Source: Streptomyces sp.
GTDB taxonomy: Bacteria; Actinomycetota; Actinomycetes; Streptomycetales; Streptomycetaceae
Assembly (NCBI RefSeq): GCF_019510245.1
Contig: NZ_JAEKKT010000204.1
Coordinates: 1 to 63,097, forward strand
DNA: 63,097 nucleotides
Direction: 5' to 3'
Made by a program: the position numbers and the translations under genes. Positions 51,001 through 58,210 of this stretch are shown here, piece after piece; positions within the stretch are counted from its first letter, which is position 1; each line of letters begins with the position of its first letter. The notes beneath the pieces are model-generated. The model saw only the letters and a list, made by a program, of their open reading frames with translations. It did no database searches and had not been told where the DNA came from.

Positions 51001-51689
51001 CCATGGCGGGCACGGTGAACGCCCCGCCGGGCCCGCCCGCCGGCAACGGTGACGTGCCTCGGCGGACGCTCCATCCGTTCGTCGCCGAGGCCGCCGATCT
51101 GGTGGCCATGGCACTGGAGACAGGACAGCCCGAGCGCTTCCTGTGGATCGACGAGAAGACCGTCACCGACAACGTGGGCTCACGCGTCGAACAGAACGGC
51201 GGCTACCGAAGGCACAACCTGTGGATACCGCCGTCCGCCGGGTGGAGCACCCTCGACGGACGCGCCCAGCGCCTCGTCGCCGACGTGCTGCTGATGCTCA
51301 ACCTGATCGAGCGGGACGGCTACCCGGACGAGGTCGAGGAGCGCATGGCCCGTGCCGAGCGCTCGGGGACGCCGCTCCCGCCGTGCCTCTGCACGAGCCG
51401 TGAGCCGCTCAGGCCCGGTCTGCGGCCCGGCACCGCGGCACCGCCCGCACCGGGTACCGCCTGTCTGCCCGACTGCAAGTTCCAGCTGTGCCCGTACCCG
51501 CCCCGGGGCACAGTGCCGCGGGGAGAGGTCCGCGAGCCCTTCTGCCGGCAACAGCAGGTGCTGCTGCCAGGCCCCGTACGGCGGTGCTTCCCCAGGCTCG
51601 TGCACCGCAAGACGCCGCCCTGGGTGAGCATGCGCGTCCGCGAACTGGACCGTTTCTGGGACGCGATGGCCGGGCGTACGCGCGACTAG
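48066..51689 (+). CDS. Membrane-anchored NACHT-type NTPase with Cys-rich tail
   Basis: A 1207-residue protein, ATG behind AAGGAG. A basic N terminus leads to two membrane helices (about 70-92 and 112-134), so it is anchored with both ends inside. A P-loop NTPase follows: Walker A GIGTGKT (about 191-197), Walker B VVVIADGLEEA (about 264-274) in the NACHT DGLxE style, and a sensor-type LVIASRP. The next 800 residues are helical with no recognised repeat. Seven cysteines (1107, 1109, 1133, 1137, 1142, 1160, 1174) cluster in the last 101 residues. STAND/NACHT proteins often act in signalling or defence; no effector domain is recognised, so the role is open. Confidence 0.82.
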   Translation: MSRIVRHPPGKVRPRSAPMATLDARRAWRRLRRFFLGHWHHLTIWLEARRNTTRPKTWRRWWSYTNLNRVVWLTLLILLLAWVAEGIWILFTHRTTPFEQWRHRSEDGFDAVLRFLGPLLAASVAAAAFLFFWYHWTKRRYLAKARKEPRRLVRTAGPDISEIVGREEIARVIAQRLRQRETRRPYLLVGGIGTGKTAVLVRLTELLARQHAVPVPIRLRDATGGDLNFERMARERFAEEAPRGILARGKNDRVWQQLLADDKVVVIADGLEEAVLDERFQEDRDNIIRKAIERAYEEKLPLVIASRPHSPLESTPAAIVELEPLSEEEALRFVEAQVPESDERRIDWIVETAEVTESPIYLQIARELHHHGGLERNRLRNDGHRLDTRSWDRSTLRLWLLETWDRAVREGRLREDVELSPRERDDTVEVVSALACIGLLQDRLEVGFAELLGDDVHPGPTRRTSARADHLWAMARRFDRYGKRGNTFSEWHREQVWKTLCDHLSPRERKRLLEGNMGQCQTALAHFAANADKLRLVESFEKRVRFPHSTLQAYFGFRMLSHLGEHDAGELIELALRPPGPSRELLIALVLLARRRAAELSAKGGSVGAEVRKYRDELWRQAPVYGRPMADRLFTAANRRTDDPKALDLYAAALEVDSAESRPRLLSDIVKKVYERWPDIKGDRRTVEDAKRRLAKQLGTALRAASQKTDTMLLYYYLFQIGKGEPSYAVRLAVGQEFGSGGNSAFAIIRERYGLNTDPVREYEETVSELRAGRRKQHDDWTVRMRDAMTARASSWDRSAAEIDRLQQRRMKTKQRYRKDRIELSREFVMRAWMIPMLLGSVDEAHRDEARERLTKWVRHLDPEYTHGAPDLPLALEAALAQGFKFAANRRKRHPYSYPGSRAELIRQAETMLQRSRCWYTQLTLLQALCLWELPDSAGHREREADGAVWRENGSGIRLVASRAMAGTSAVQTVQRWLSMAGTVNAPPGPPAGNGDVPRRTLHPFVAEAADLVAMALETGQPERFLWIDEKTVTDNVGSRVEQNGGYRRHNLWIPPSAGWSTLDGRAQRLVADVLLMLNLIERDGYPDEVEERMARAERSGTPLPPCLCTSREPLRPGLRPGTAAPPAPGTACLPDCKFQLCPYPPRGTVPRGEVREPFCRQQQVLLPGPVRRCFPRLVHRKTPPWVSMRVRELDRFWDAMAGRTRD

Positions 51690-51711
51690 GGAGCCATGCG
51701 TACGCCCGGCC
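51669..51711. terminator. Terminator overlapping the NACHT stop codon
   Basis: GCCGGGCGTACGC and GCGTACGCCCGGC form a long stem; the TAG stop of the NACHT gene is in the loop. It lies between convergent genes and should work both ways. Confidence 0.8.
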
Positions 51712-51719
51712 GGGTCTCG

Positions 51720-53330
51720 TCAGTGCGCGGATCCCGCCACGGCCGGCGGCAGTTCCACCTCCACCCCCGGGTCGCCCGCGTCCGCCGTGTAGTCCCCGGG
51801 GTTGGTCTCGTCGATGCCCTCAGGGGCCTTGAAGGCCTTCAGGGCGAAGGTCAGGATCACCGTGACCGCCACGTTCATCACGAAGGCGGTGAGGCCGATG
51901 TAGCCGATCTCGCCGAGGCCGGGGATCTTCTTGGACGAGCCGCCGAAGTGCGCCTGGGTCGGGGAGGCCACGCCGTACGCGGCGACCGTGCCGTAGACCA
52001 TGCCGACCGCCCAGCCCGCCAGCAGGGCCCAGCGGTGGAACCAGCGGGTGAACAGGCCGCCGACCAGGGCCGGGAAGGTCTGCAGGATCCAGATCCCGCC
52101 GAGGAGCTGGAAGTTGATGGCGACCGTCTTGTCCATGGTGAGGACGAAGACCAGCGCGCCCACCTTCACCAGCAGGGAGACCAGCTTGGAGACCTGGGCC
52201 TCCTGCTTCGGCGTGGCGTCCGGCTTGATGAAGTCCCGGTAGATGTTGCGGGTGAAGAGGTTCGCGGCCGCGATGGACATGATGGCCGCGGGGACCAGGG
52301 CGCCGATGCCGATCGCCGCGAAGGCCACGCCCGCGAACCAGTCCGGGAACATGTTCTCGAACAGCTGGGGGATGGCCAGCTGGCCGTTGGTGACCTTGAC
52401 GCCGGCCGCGATGGCCATGAAGCCCAGCAGGGCGAGCAGGCCGAGCATCAGGGAGTACAGCGGCAGGATCGTGGTGTTGCGGCGGATCACGTCCCGGCTC
52501 CGGGAGGAGAGCGTCGCGGTGATCGAGTGCGGGTACATGAAGAGCGCGAGGGCGGAGCCCAGCGCCAGGGTGGCGTACGTCCACTGGCCGGCCGCGGGCG
52601 GGACGAGGCCGCCCGCTCCCGCCGCCGTGAACTTGTCGCCGGCCTTGGCGAAGATGTCGTCGAAGCCGCCCAGCTTGATCGGGATGTAGATGATCGCCAC
52701 CGCGATGACGATGTAGATCAGCGCGTCCTTCACGAACGCGATCAGGGCGGGGGCACGCAGGCCGGAGGAGTAGGTGTAGGCCGCCAGCACGCCGAAGGCG
52801 ATGAGGAGCGGGAGGTCCTTCACGAACCAGTTGGTGTTGTCGCCGCCTCCCACGCCCATCACGTCCAGCACCGCCTGGATGCCGACGAGCTGGAGCGCGA
52901 TGTAGGGCATCGTCGCCAGGATGCCGGTGAGGGCGACGGCGAGCGAGAGGCCCTTGGAGCCGAAGCGGCCGCGGACGAAGTCCGAGGTGGTCACGTAGCC
53001 GTGCTTGTGCGAGACCGACCACAGCCGCGGCAGGAAGGTGAAGATCAGCGGGTAGACCAGGATCGTGTACGGCACCGCGAAGAAGCCGGCCGCGCCCGCC
53101 GCGTAGATCGCCGCGGGTACGGCGACGAAGGTGTACGCCGTGTACAGGTCGCCGCCGAGCAGGAACCAGGTGACCCAGGTGCCGAACGACCGGCCGCCGA
53201 GCCCCCATTCGTCGAGGGAGTGCTCGTTCTCGGCCTTGCGCCAGCGCGCGGCCAGGAAGCCCATGACCGTGACGGCCAGGAAGAAGAAGATGAAGACGCC
53301 GAGCGCGACGCCGTTCACACCGTCCTTCAC
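51720..53330 (-). CDS. mctP: Sodium:solute (monocarboxylate) symporter, MctP/ActP type
   Basis: A 536-residue SSS-family symporter with about 13 membrane helices. The sodium-site and family signatures GTWVTWFLLGGDLYTAY, SDFVRGRFGS and AIMSIAAANLFTRNIYRD are typical of acetate/pyruvate/lactate permeases. GTG 53330 overlaps the stop of the DUF3311 gene (GTGA). The pair resembles the small-subunit plus permease arrangement of monocarboxylate uptake systems in actinobacteria. The exact substrate is not shown. Confidence 0.9.
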   Translation of the reverse strand: MKDGVNGVALGVFIFFFLAVTVMGFLAARWRKAENEHSLDEWGLGGRSFGTWVTWFLLGGDLYTAYTFVAVPAAIYAAGAAGFFAVPYTILVYPLIFTFLPRLWSVSHKHGYVTTSDFVRGRFGSKGLSLAVALTGILATMPYIALQLVGIQAVLDVMGVGGGDNTNWFVKDLPLLIAFGVLAAYTYSSGLRAPALIAFVKDALIYIVIAVAIIYIPIKLGGFDDIFAKAGDKFTAAGAGGLVPPAAGQWTYATLALGSALALFMYPHSITATLSSRSRDVIRRNTTILPLYSLMLGLLALLGFMAIAAGVKVTNGQLAIPQLFENMFPDWFAGVAFAAIGIGALVPAAIMSIAAANLFTRNIYRDFIKPDATPKQEAQVSKLVSLLVKVGALVFVLTMDKTVAINFQLLGGIWILQTFPALVGGLFTRWFHRWALLAGWAVGMVYGTVAAYGVASPTQAHFGGSSKKIPGLGEIGYIGLTAFVMNVAVTVILTFALKAFKAPEGIDETNPGDYTADAGDPGVEVELPPAVAGSAH

Positions 53331-53599
53331 TGCTGCGCACCCCCGCTCGTGTTCTCGGCCCTGCGGGCGCGCTGGTCGCGCTGCCACAGCTGGTAGGCGG
53401 TCATCGTGAGCGCGGTGGAGAGCAGCACCCACAGCATCTGGTACCAGTAGAAGAACGGGATCCCGATGAACACCGGGTCCGTCTTGGCGTACGAGCCCAC
53501 CCAGAGCATCGCCACGAAGGGCGCTATCAGGCAGAGGGCGATGGCGACGCGGATGGGCGTCACCACCGCCGCTTTGGTCACATCGGACGCATCTGACAT
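53327..53599 (-). CDS. DUF3311 small membrane protein, symporter partner
   Basis: A 90-residue protein with two membrane helices (about 12-32 and 46-68) and a polar C-terminal tail. DUF3311/DUF485-like proteins are usual partners of SSS monocarboxylate permeases, and the four-base overlap with mctP supports this. ATG 53599 is chosen over a longer frame to 53638 because the extension is basic and unlike the family. Confidence 0.85.
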   Translation of the reverse strand: MSDASDVTKAAVVTPIRVAIALCLIAPFVAMLWVGSYAKTDPVFIGIPFFYWYQMLWVLLSTALTMTAYQLWQRDQRARRAENTSGGAQQ

Positions 53600-53773
53600 C
53601 TCGCGGCTCCGTCCCCTCACTGACCGCACGGCGATCACCGTTGTTCACCTGTGTAATGCGCAGGCAATCATGGCGAACGCGCAAGGTCAGCGGAAGACCT
53701 CATCCGCATATCGGCATGTCGATTTGGTGGAGAAGGGTGACGTGCCGTCAGGAGGGGCGGGGTGTGTGCGTGC

Positions 53774-54538
53774 TCAGTCCTGGGGCCGCTTGAGGCGGGC
53801 GACGAACTTGTAGCGGTCGCCGCGGTACACCGAGCGCACCCATTCCACCGGCTGGCCGTCGCGGTCCAGGGAGTGGCGGGAGAGCATCAGCATCGGCAGG
53901 CCGACGTCGGTACCGAGCAGGCCGGCCTCGCGCGGGGTCGCCAGCGAGGTCTCGATGGTCTCCTCGGCCTCGGCGAGATGGACGTCGTACACCTCGGCCA
54001 GGGCGGTGTACAGGGACGTGTACTTGACGAGGGAGCGGCGCAGGGCCGGGAAGCGCTTCGCGCTCAGGTGCGTGGTCTCGATCGCCATCGGCTCGCCGTT
54101 GGCCATGCGCAGCCGCTCGATGCGCAGCACGCGCCCGCCTGCCGTTATGTCGAGCAGCCCGGCGAGCCGGTCGTCCGCGGTGATGTAGCCGATGTCCAGC
54201 AGCTGCGAGGTCGGCTCCAGGCCCTGGGCCCGCATGTCCTCCGTGTAGGAGGTGAGCTGGAGCGCCTGGGAGACCTTGGGCTTGGCGACGAAGGTGCCCT
54301 TGCCCTGGATGCGCTCGAGGCGGCCCTCGACGACCAGTTCCTGGAGGGCCTGGCGCACGGTGGTGCGGGAGGTGTCGAACTCGGCGGCCAGGGTGCGCTC
54401 GGGCGGGACCGGGGTGCCGGGGGCCTGTGTCTCGGTCATTTCGAGCAGGTGCTTCTTCAGGCGGTAGTACTTGGGCACGCGCGCGGTACGGACGGCTGTC
54501 CCGCTCTCGTTCTCCGCACTGCTGACGTCGGTGCTCAT
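53774..54538 (-). CDS. dasR: GntR/HutC-family regulator DasR
   Basis: A 254-residue global repressor of chitin and N-acetylglucosamine use, which also controls development and antibiotic genes. The winged HTH is at about 20-90 (ERTLAAEFDTSRTTVRQALQ) and the UTRA ligand domain at about 105-245, where GlcNAc-6-P or GlcN-6-P binds and lowers DNA affinity. The protein is nearly the same as S. coelicolor DasR over its whole length. It is divergent from dasA, and its operators (dre) are visible in front of dasA and nagB. Confidence 0.96.
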   Translation of the reverse strand: MSTDVSSAENESGTAVRTARVPKYYRLKKHLLEMTETQAPGTPVPPERTLAAEFDTSRTTVRQALQELVVEGRLERIQGKGTFVAKPKVSQALQLTSYTEDMRAQGLEPTSQLLDIGYITADDRLAGLLDITAGGRVLRIERLRMANGEPMAIETTHLSAKRFPALRRSLVKYTSLYTALAEVYDVHLAEAEETIETSLATPREAGLLGTDVGLPMLMLSRHSLDRDGQPVEWVRSVYRGDRYKFVARLKRPQD

Positions 54539-54645
54539 GCTCCGCCTTCCCGGCTATTGATGCGGCTGGCCTCGTGGCACGGCAGCGTACCGGGATTCGC
54601 CCTGCACGCTGCGTGATCCCCTCTGTATACCGTCGCAGGCGCTGT

Positions 54646-54657
54646 TGGTCTAGTCCA
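54646..54657. promoter_or_regulatory. dre site 1 (DasR operator)
   Basis: TGGTCTAGTCCA matches the DasR consensus at 11 of 12 positions. It lies 240 bases upstream of the dasA start. Confidence 0.8.
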
Positions 54658-54812
54658 CCGAGAGAGTGGTCTACCGGAATTGTCTCGTCCGCGCCCCGGG
54701 TTTTCGAGGGTTTCTTACTTAAAGGTTCCTGCATATGTAGGTCGCATAACAGCTGGTCGGAGGGGTTTCGGCCACCCTTGACAGGCCTGGTGGTCTGGGC
54801 CAAGCTTCCCGC

Positions 54813-54828
54813 ACTGGTCTACACCATT
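54813..54828. promoter_or_regulatory. dre site 2 (DasR operator) near dasA
   Basis: ACTGGTCTACACCATT matches the 16-base dre consensus ACTGGTCTAGACCACT closely. At 70-85 bases before the dasA start it is well placed to block transcription. Confidence 0.82.
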
Positions 54829-54897
54829 GGTCCAGGTCCCGGCCCAACGCTCGTGCGGGGAGGCAGGGGGGTTTGTGGCATCCCTGAGGAGGGTGGC

Positions 54898-56184
54898 GTG
54901 AAGCGCAAGCTGATAGCCGCGATTGGTATCGCGGGCATGGTCTTCTCGGTCGCGGCGTGTGGCAGTGACAACAAGGACGACAACAAGTCCCAGGGCTCGG
55001 ACGCCAAGGCACTGACCGTCTGGCTCACGGTCGACGCACAGAACAACTGGCCCGACCTGGTCAAGGCCGCCGACGCCGCCGTGCAGAAGAAGCACCCCGG
55101 CATCAAGATCAAGCACGAGTACTACGGCTGGCCGGACAAGAACACCAAGCTGGACGCCGTCCTCGCCACGGACAAGGCCCCCGACGTCGTCGAGATGGGC
55201 AACACCGAGATGCTCGGCTACATGGTGAAGGGCGCCTTCGCCCCCGTCGACGCCTCCCAGTTCACCAGCTCCGACCAGTGGCTCGACGGCCTCAAGGCCT
55301 CCGTCACCTACCAGGGCAAGACCTACGGCGTGCCGTACTACGCCGGCGGCCGGGTCGCCAACTGGCGCAAGGACATCGCCGCCTCGGCCGGCATCAAGAC
55401 CACGCCGAAGACCTACACCGAGCTGACCGCCGACCTGGACAAGATCCAGAAGAAGGAAGGCGACAAGTTCAGCGCCTGGTACCAGCCCACCCGCGACTGG
55501 TACGCGGCCATGTCCTTCGTCTACGACGCCGGTGGCTCCATCGCCGTCGAGAACGGCGGCAAGTGGCAGGGCAACCTCTCCTCGGCCGAGTCCATCAAGG
55601 GCCTCACCGAGTTCAAGAGCGTCATCGACAAGTACATGCACGGTGACAAGACCAAGGACGAGTCGGACCGCTACATCGTCTACGGCCAGGGCAAGTCGGC
55701 CATGATCTTCGGTGCCGCCTGGGAGGGCGCGACCGCGGCCGACCCGAAGAACGACAAGACCGGCGGCAAGCTGAAGGACAACCTCGTCAACTTCGTGATG
55801 CCCGGCCCGTCCGGCAAGAACATGCCGGTCTTCCTGGGCGGCTCCGACCTCGCCATCCCGGTGAAGTCCAAGGCGCAGGCCGTCGCCGCCGAGTGGATCA
55901 ACGCGTTCACCGGTCCCTCCGGCCAGAAGGGCCTGATGGCCAAGGGCAACCTGCCGAACAACAAGACCGACCTCGCCACGCTGAAGAACGACCCGGCGAC
56001 CGCGGTGCCGGCCGAGGCGGCCGAGTCCAACTGGTTCGTGCCGATGGCGCCGGGCTGGGGCCAGGTCGAGAAGGCCCAGGTACTCCAGACGATGCTGCAG
56101 AACATCGGCACCGGCAAGGAGAGCGTCGAGGCGGCGGCCAAGGAGGCCGACGCGGCGATCGACAAGGTCATCAACACCCCGTGA
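54898..56184 (+). CDS. dasA: Chitobiose ABC transporter, solute-binding lipoprotein DasA
   Basis: A 428-residue extracellular lipoprotein that binds chitobiose/N,N'-diacetylchitobiose. It has a signal peptide and lipobox (FSVAAC, lipid Cys at 21), and the bacterial family-1 sugar-binding fold with WYQPTRDWYAA and GKSAMIFGAAWEG typical of DasA. GTG 54898 follows GAGGAGGG. It is the first gene of dasABC; no ATPase is encoded in the operon, as this class uses the shared ATPase MsiK. A hairpin repeat separates it from dasB. Confidence 0.94.
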   Translation: MKRKLIAAIGIAGMVFSVAACGSDNKDDNKSQGSDAKALTVWLTVDAQNNWPDLVKAADAAVQKKHPGIKIKHEYYGWPDKNTKLDAVLATDKAPDVVEMGNTEMLGYMVKGAFAPVDASQFTSSDQWLDGLKASVTYQGKTYGVPYYAGGRVANWRKDIAASAGIKTTPKTYTELTADLDKIQKKEGDKFSAWYQPTRDWYAAMSFVYDAGGSIAVENGGKWQGNLSSAESIKGLTEFKSVIDKYMHGDKTKDESDRYIVYGQGKSAMIFGAAWEGATAADPKNDKTGGKLKDNLVNFVMPGPSGKNMPVFLGGSDLAIPVKSKAQAVAAEWINAFTGPSGQKGLMAKGNLPNNKTDLATLKNDPATAVPAEAAESNWFVPMAPGWGQVEKAQVLQTMLQNIGTGKESVEAAAKEADAAIDKVINTP

Positions 56185-56284
56185 CGGCCTGCGGCCGGGC
56201 CTGGACGACGGGGGGCCAGGTCCGGCCGGCGGGTTGATGTCAGAAGGTGCCGCGACGGGTTGGCGGGTTGGTGCCCGTTCGTTG

Positions 56285-56350
56285 TGGCTGGTCGCGCAGT
56301 TCCCCGCGCGCCCCTGAAGGCGCGCGAAGCGCGCCATGAAGGGGCGCGCT
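56285..56350 (+). repeat. Dispersed repeat with nested hairpin between dasA and dasB
   Basis: The short-form repeat (GGTCGCGCAGTTCCCCGCGC) is followed by two nested perfect stems: GCGCGCCCCT (56306-56315) with AGGGGCGCGC (56340-56349), and GGCGCGC with GCGCGCC around GAA. It lies in the dasA-dasB spacer of an operon. Confidence 0.8.
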
Positions 56351-56387
56351 GCTGGCGGCCTCTCTCGATCTGTTTGAGGAGCGCACG

Positions 56388-57362
56388 ATGAGTGCCGTTG
56401 ATACGACCACACCCGCCAAGGTGCCGGCACCGCCACCGGACTCCCCGCAAAGACCACGTGCAAGCAGGCGCTCGGGCGGACCGGCCGTCCCCTGGCTGCT
56501 GCTCGCCCCCTGCCTGCTGATCCTGGCGCTCGTCCTCGGCTATCCCCTCTACCGGCTGGTCACCCTCTCCTTCCAGCAGTTCGGGCAGACCCAGCTGTGG
56601 GGGTTCAAGCCGGCCGAGTGGGTCGGGTTCGGGAACTTCTCCAAGGTCCTCGGCGACAGCGAGTTCTGGCAGGTCGTGGTGCGCACGATCGTCTTCGCGG
56701 CCGGCTGCGTCATCTTCACCATGGTCGTCGGCATGCTCGTCGCCCTGCTGCTGCAACGCGTCTCCGGCTGGGTGAAGACGCTGGTCAACATCGCACTGGT
56801 GGCCAGCTGGGGCATGCCGGTCATCGTCGCCACCACGGTCTTCAAGTGGCTCTTCGACTCCGACTACGGCATCCTCAACGCCCTGCTCAGCAAGCTCCCC
56901 GGGGTCGACATGGTCGGCCACAACTGGTTCGCCAGCGGGCCCGAGGGGCTCGCGGTGATCATGCTGCTGGTGGTCTGGGGAGCGGTCCCCTTCGTGGTCA
57001 TCACGCTCAGCGCCGGACTCACCCAGGTCCCCAAGGAGCTGGAGGAGGCCGCCCGCCTCGACGGCGCCGGCCCCTGGGGCGTCTTCCGCTACGTCACGCT
57101 GCCCATCCTCAAGCCGGTCATCGTGATGCTGACGACCCTCTCGGTCATCTGGGACATGGGCGTCTTCCCGCAGGTCTTCGTGATGCGCGGCGGCCACCCC
57201 GAGGCCGAGTTCCAGCTGCTGACCACCTGGTCCTACGACCGCGCCTTCGTGGTCAACGACTACGGGCAGGGCTCCGCGATCGCCCTGCTCACCGTGCTCC
57301 TCCTGCTCGGCGTCGTCGCCGTGTACATGCGCCAGATGCTGAAGATCGGAGAGGTCGAATGA
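56388..57362 (+). CDS. dasB: Chitobiose ABC transporter permease DasB
   Basis: A 324-residue inner-membrane permease with about six helices after a Pro-rich cytosolic N terminus of 45 residues. The ABC-coupling EAA loop reads EELEEAARLDGAGPWGVF (about 218-235). ATG 56388 follows GAGGAG. Its stop overlaps the dasC start by four bases (ATGA). Confidence 0.93.
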   Translation: MSAVDTTTPAKVPAPPPDSPQRPRASRRSGGPAVPWLLLAPCLLILALVLGYPLYRLVTLSFQQFGQTQLWGFKPAEWVGFGNFSKVLGDSEFWQVVVRTIVFAAGCVIFTMVVGMLVALLLQRVSGWVKTLVNIALVASWGMPVIVATTVFKWLFDSDYGILNALLSKLPGVDMVGHNWFASGPEGLAVIMLLVVWGAVPFVVITLSAGLTQVPKELEEAARLDGAGPWGVFRYVTLPILKPVIVMLTTLSVIWDMGVFPQVFVMRGGHPEAEFQLLTTWSYDRAFVVNDYGQGSAIALLTVLLLLGVVAVYMRQMLKIGEVE

Positions 57363-58201
57363 GCACCGCCGCCACCCCCGGCCACCGGAAGTCGAAGGCC
57401 GGCTGGAACCTCCTCGGCCTCCTCGTCTTCGTCATCGCGGGCTTCCCCGTCTACTGGATGCTGAACACGGCGTTCAAGCCGGCGAAGGACGCCATCGACC
57501 CGGACCCGAGCCTGCTGCCCACCGGCGTCACCCTCTCCAACTTCAGCCGCGCGCTGGACATCGCCGACTTCTGGGGCCCGGTCGGCCGCAGCCTGATCGT
57601 GTCCCTCTCCGTCGTGGTGATCGGCATGGTCGTCGGACTGCTGGCCGCCCTGGCCATCTCCCGGTTCGCCTTCCGCGGCCGCAAGATCGTGATCGTCGGC
57701 ATCCTCGCGGTCCAGATGATCCCGCTGGTCGCCATGATCATCCCGGTCTTCCTGCTCCTCAACGACCTGGACCAGTACGACAAGCTCAGCGGCCTGATCA
57801 TCACCTACCTGACCTTCATCCTGCCGTTCACGGTGTGGACGCTGCGCGGCTTCATCGTCAACATCCCGAAGGAGCTGGAGGAGGCCGCCATGGTCGACGG
57901 CTGCTCCCGCACCGGCGCCTTCGTCCGGGTGGTCTTCCCGCTGCTCGCCCCCGGCCTGGTCGCCACCTCGGTCTACGGCTTCATCCAGGCCTGGAACGAG
58001 TACCTCTACGCCCTGATGCTGCTCAGCCAGGACCACCAGACGGCGACCGTCTGGCTGGCCAACTTCACCACGCAGCACGGCACCGAATACGCCCCGATGA
58101 TGGCCGGCGCCACCATGCTCGCCGTGCCGATCGTCGTCCTGTTCCTCCTCGTCCAGCGCAAGATGGCCGCGGGTCTCACCGCGGGCGCCGTGAAGGGATA
58201 A
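57359..58201 (+). CDS. dasC: Chitobiose ABC transporter permease DasC
   Basis: A 280-residue permease, second half of the heterodimer. It has six membrane helices and the EAA loop PKELEEAAMVDGCSRTGAF (about 173-191). The ATG overlaps the dasB stop. It is followed nine bases later by the remnant start of dasD. Confidence 0.93.
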   Translation: MSTAATPGHRKSKAGWNLLGLLVFVIAGFPVYWMLNTAFKPAKDAIDPDPSLLPTGVTLSNFSRALDIADFWGPVGRSLIVSLSVVVIGMVVGLLAALAISRFAFRGRKIVIVGILAVQMIPLVAMIIPVFLLLNDLDQYDKLSGLIITYLTFILPFTVWTLRGFIVNIPKELEEAAMVDGCSRTGAFVRVVFPLLAPGLVATSVYGFIQAWNEYLYALMLLSQDHQTATVWLANFTTQHGTEYAPMMAGATMLAVPIVVLFLLVQRKMAAGLTAGAVKG

Positions 58202-58210
58202 CCCCATCCG

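Larger units (their letters stand above)
54539..54897. promoter_or_regulatory. dasR-dasA divergent regulatory region with dre sites
   Basis: 359 bases without a gene. It holds several DasR-responsive elements (consensus TGGTCTAGACCA): TGGTCTAGTCCA at 54646-54657, a half-site TGGTCTAC at 54667-54674, TGGTCTACACCA at 54815-54826 and a further TTGGTCCAGG at about 54827-54836. The A+T-richer stretch around 54715-54750 probably carries the promoter. GAGGAGGG precedes the dasA GTG. Confidence 0.8.
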
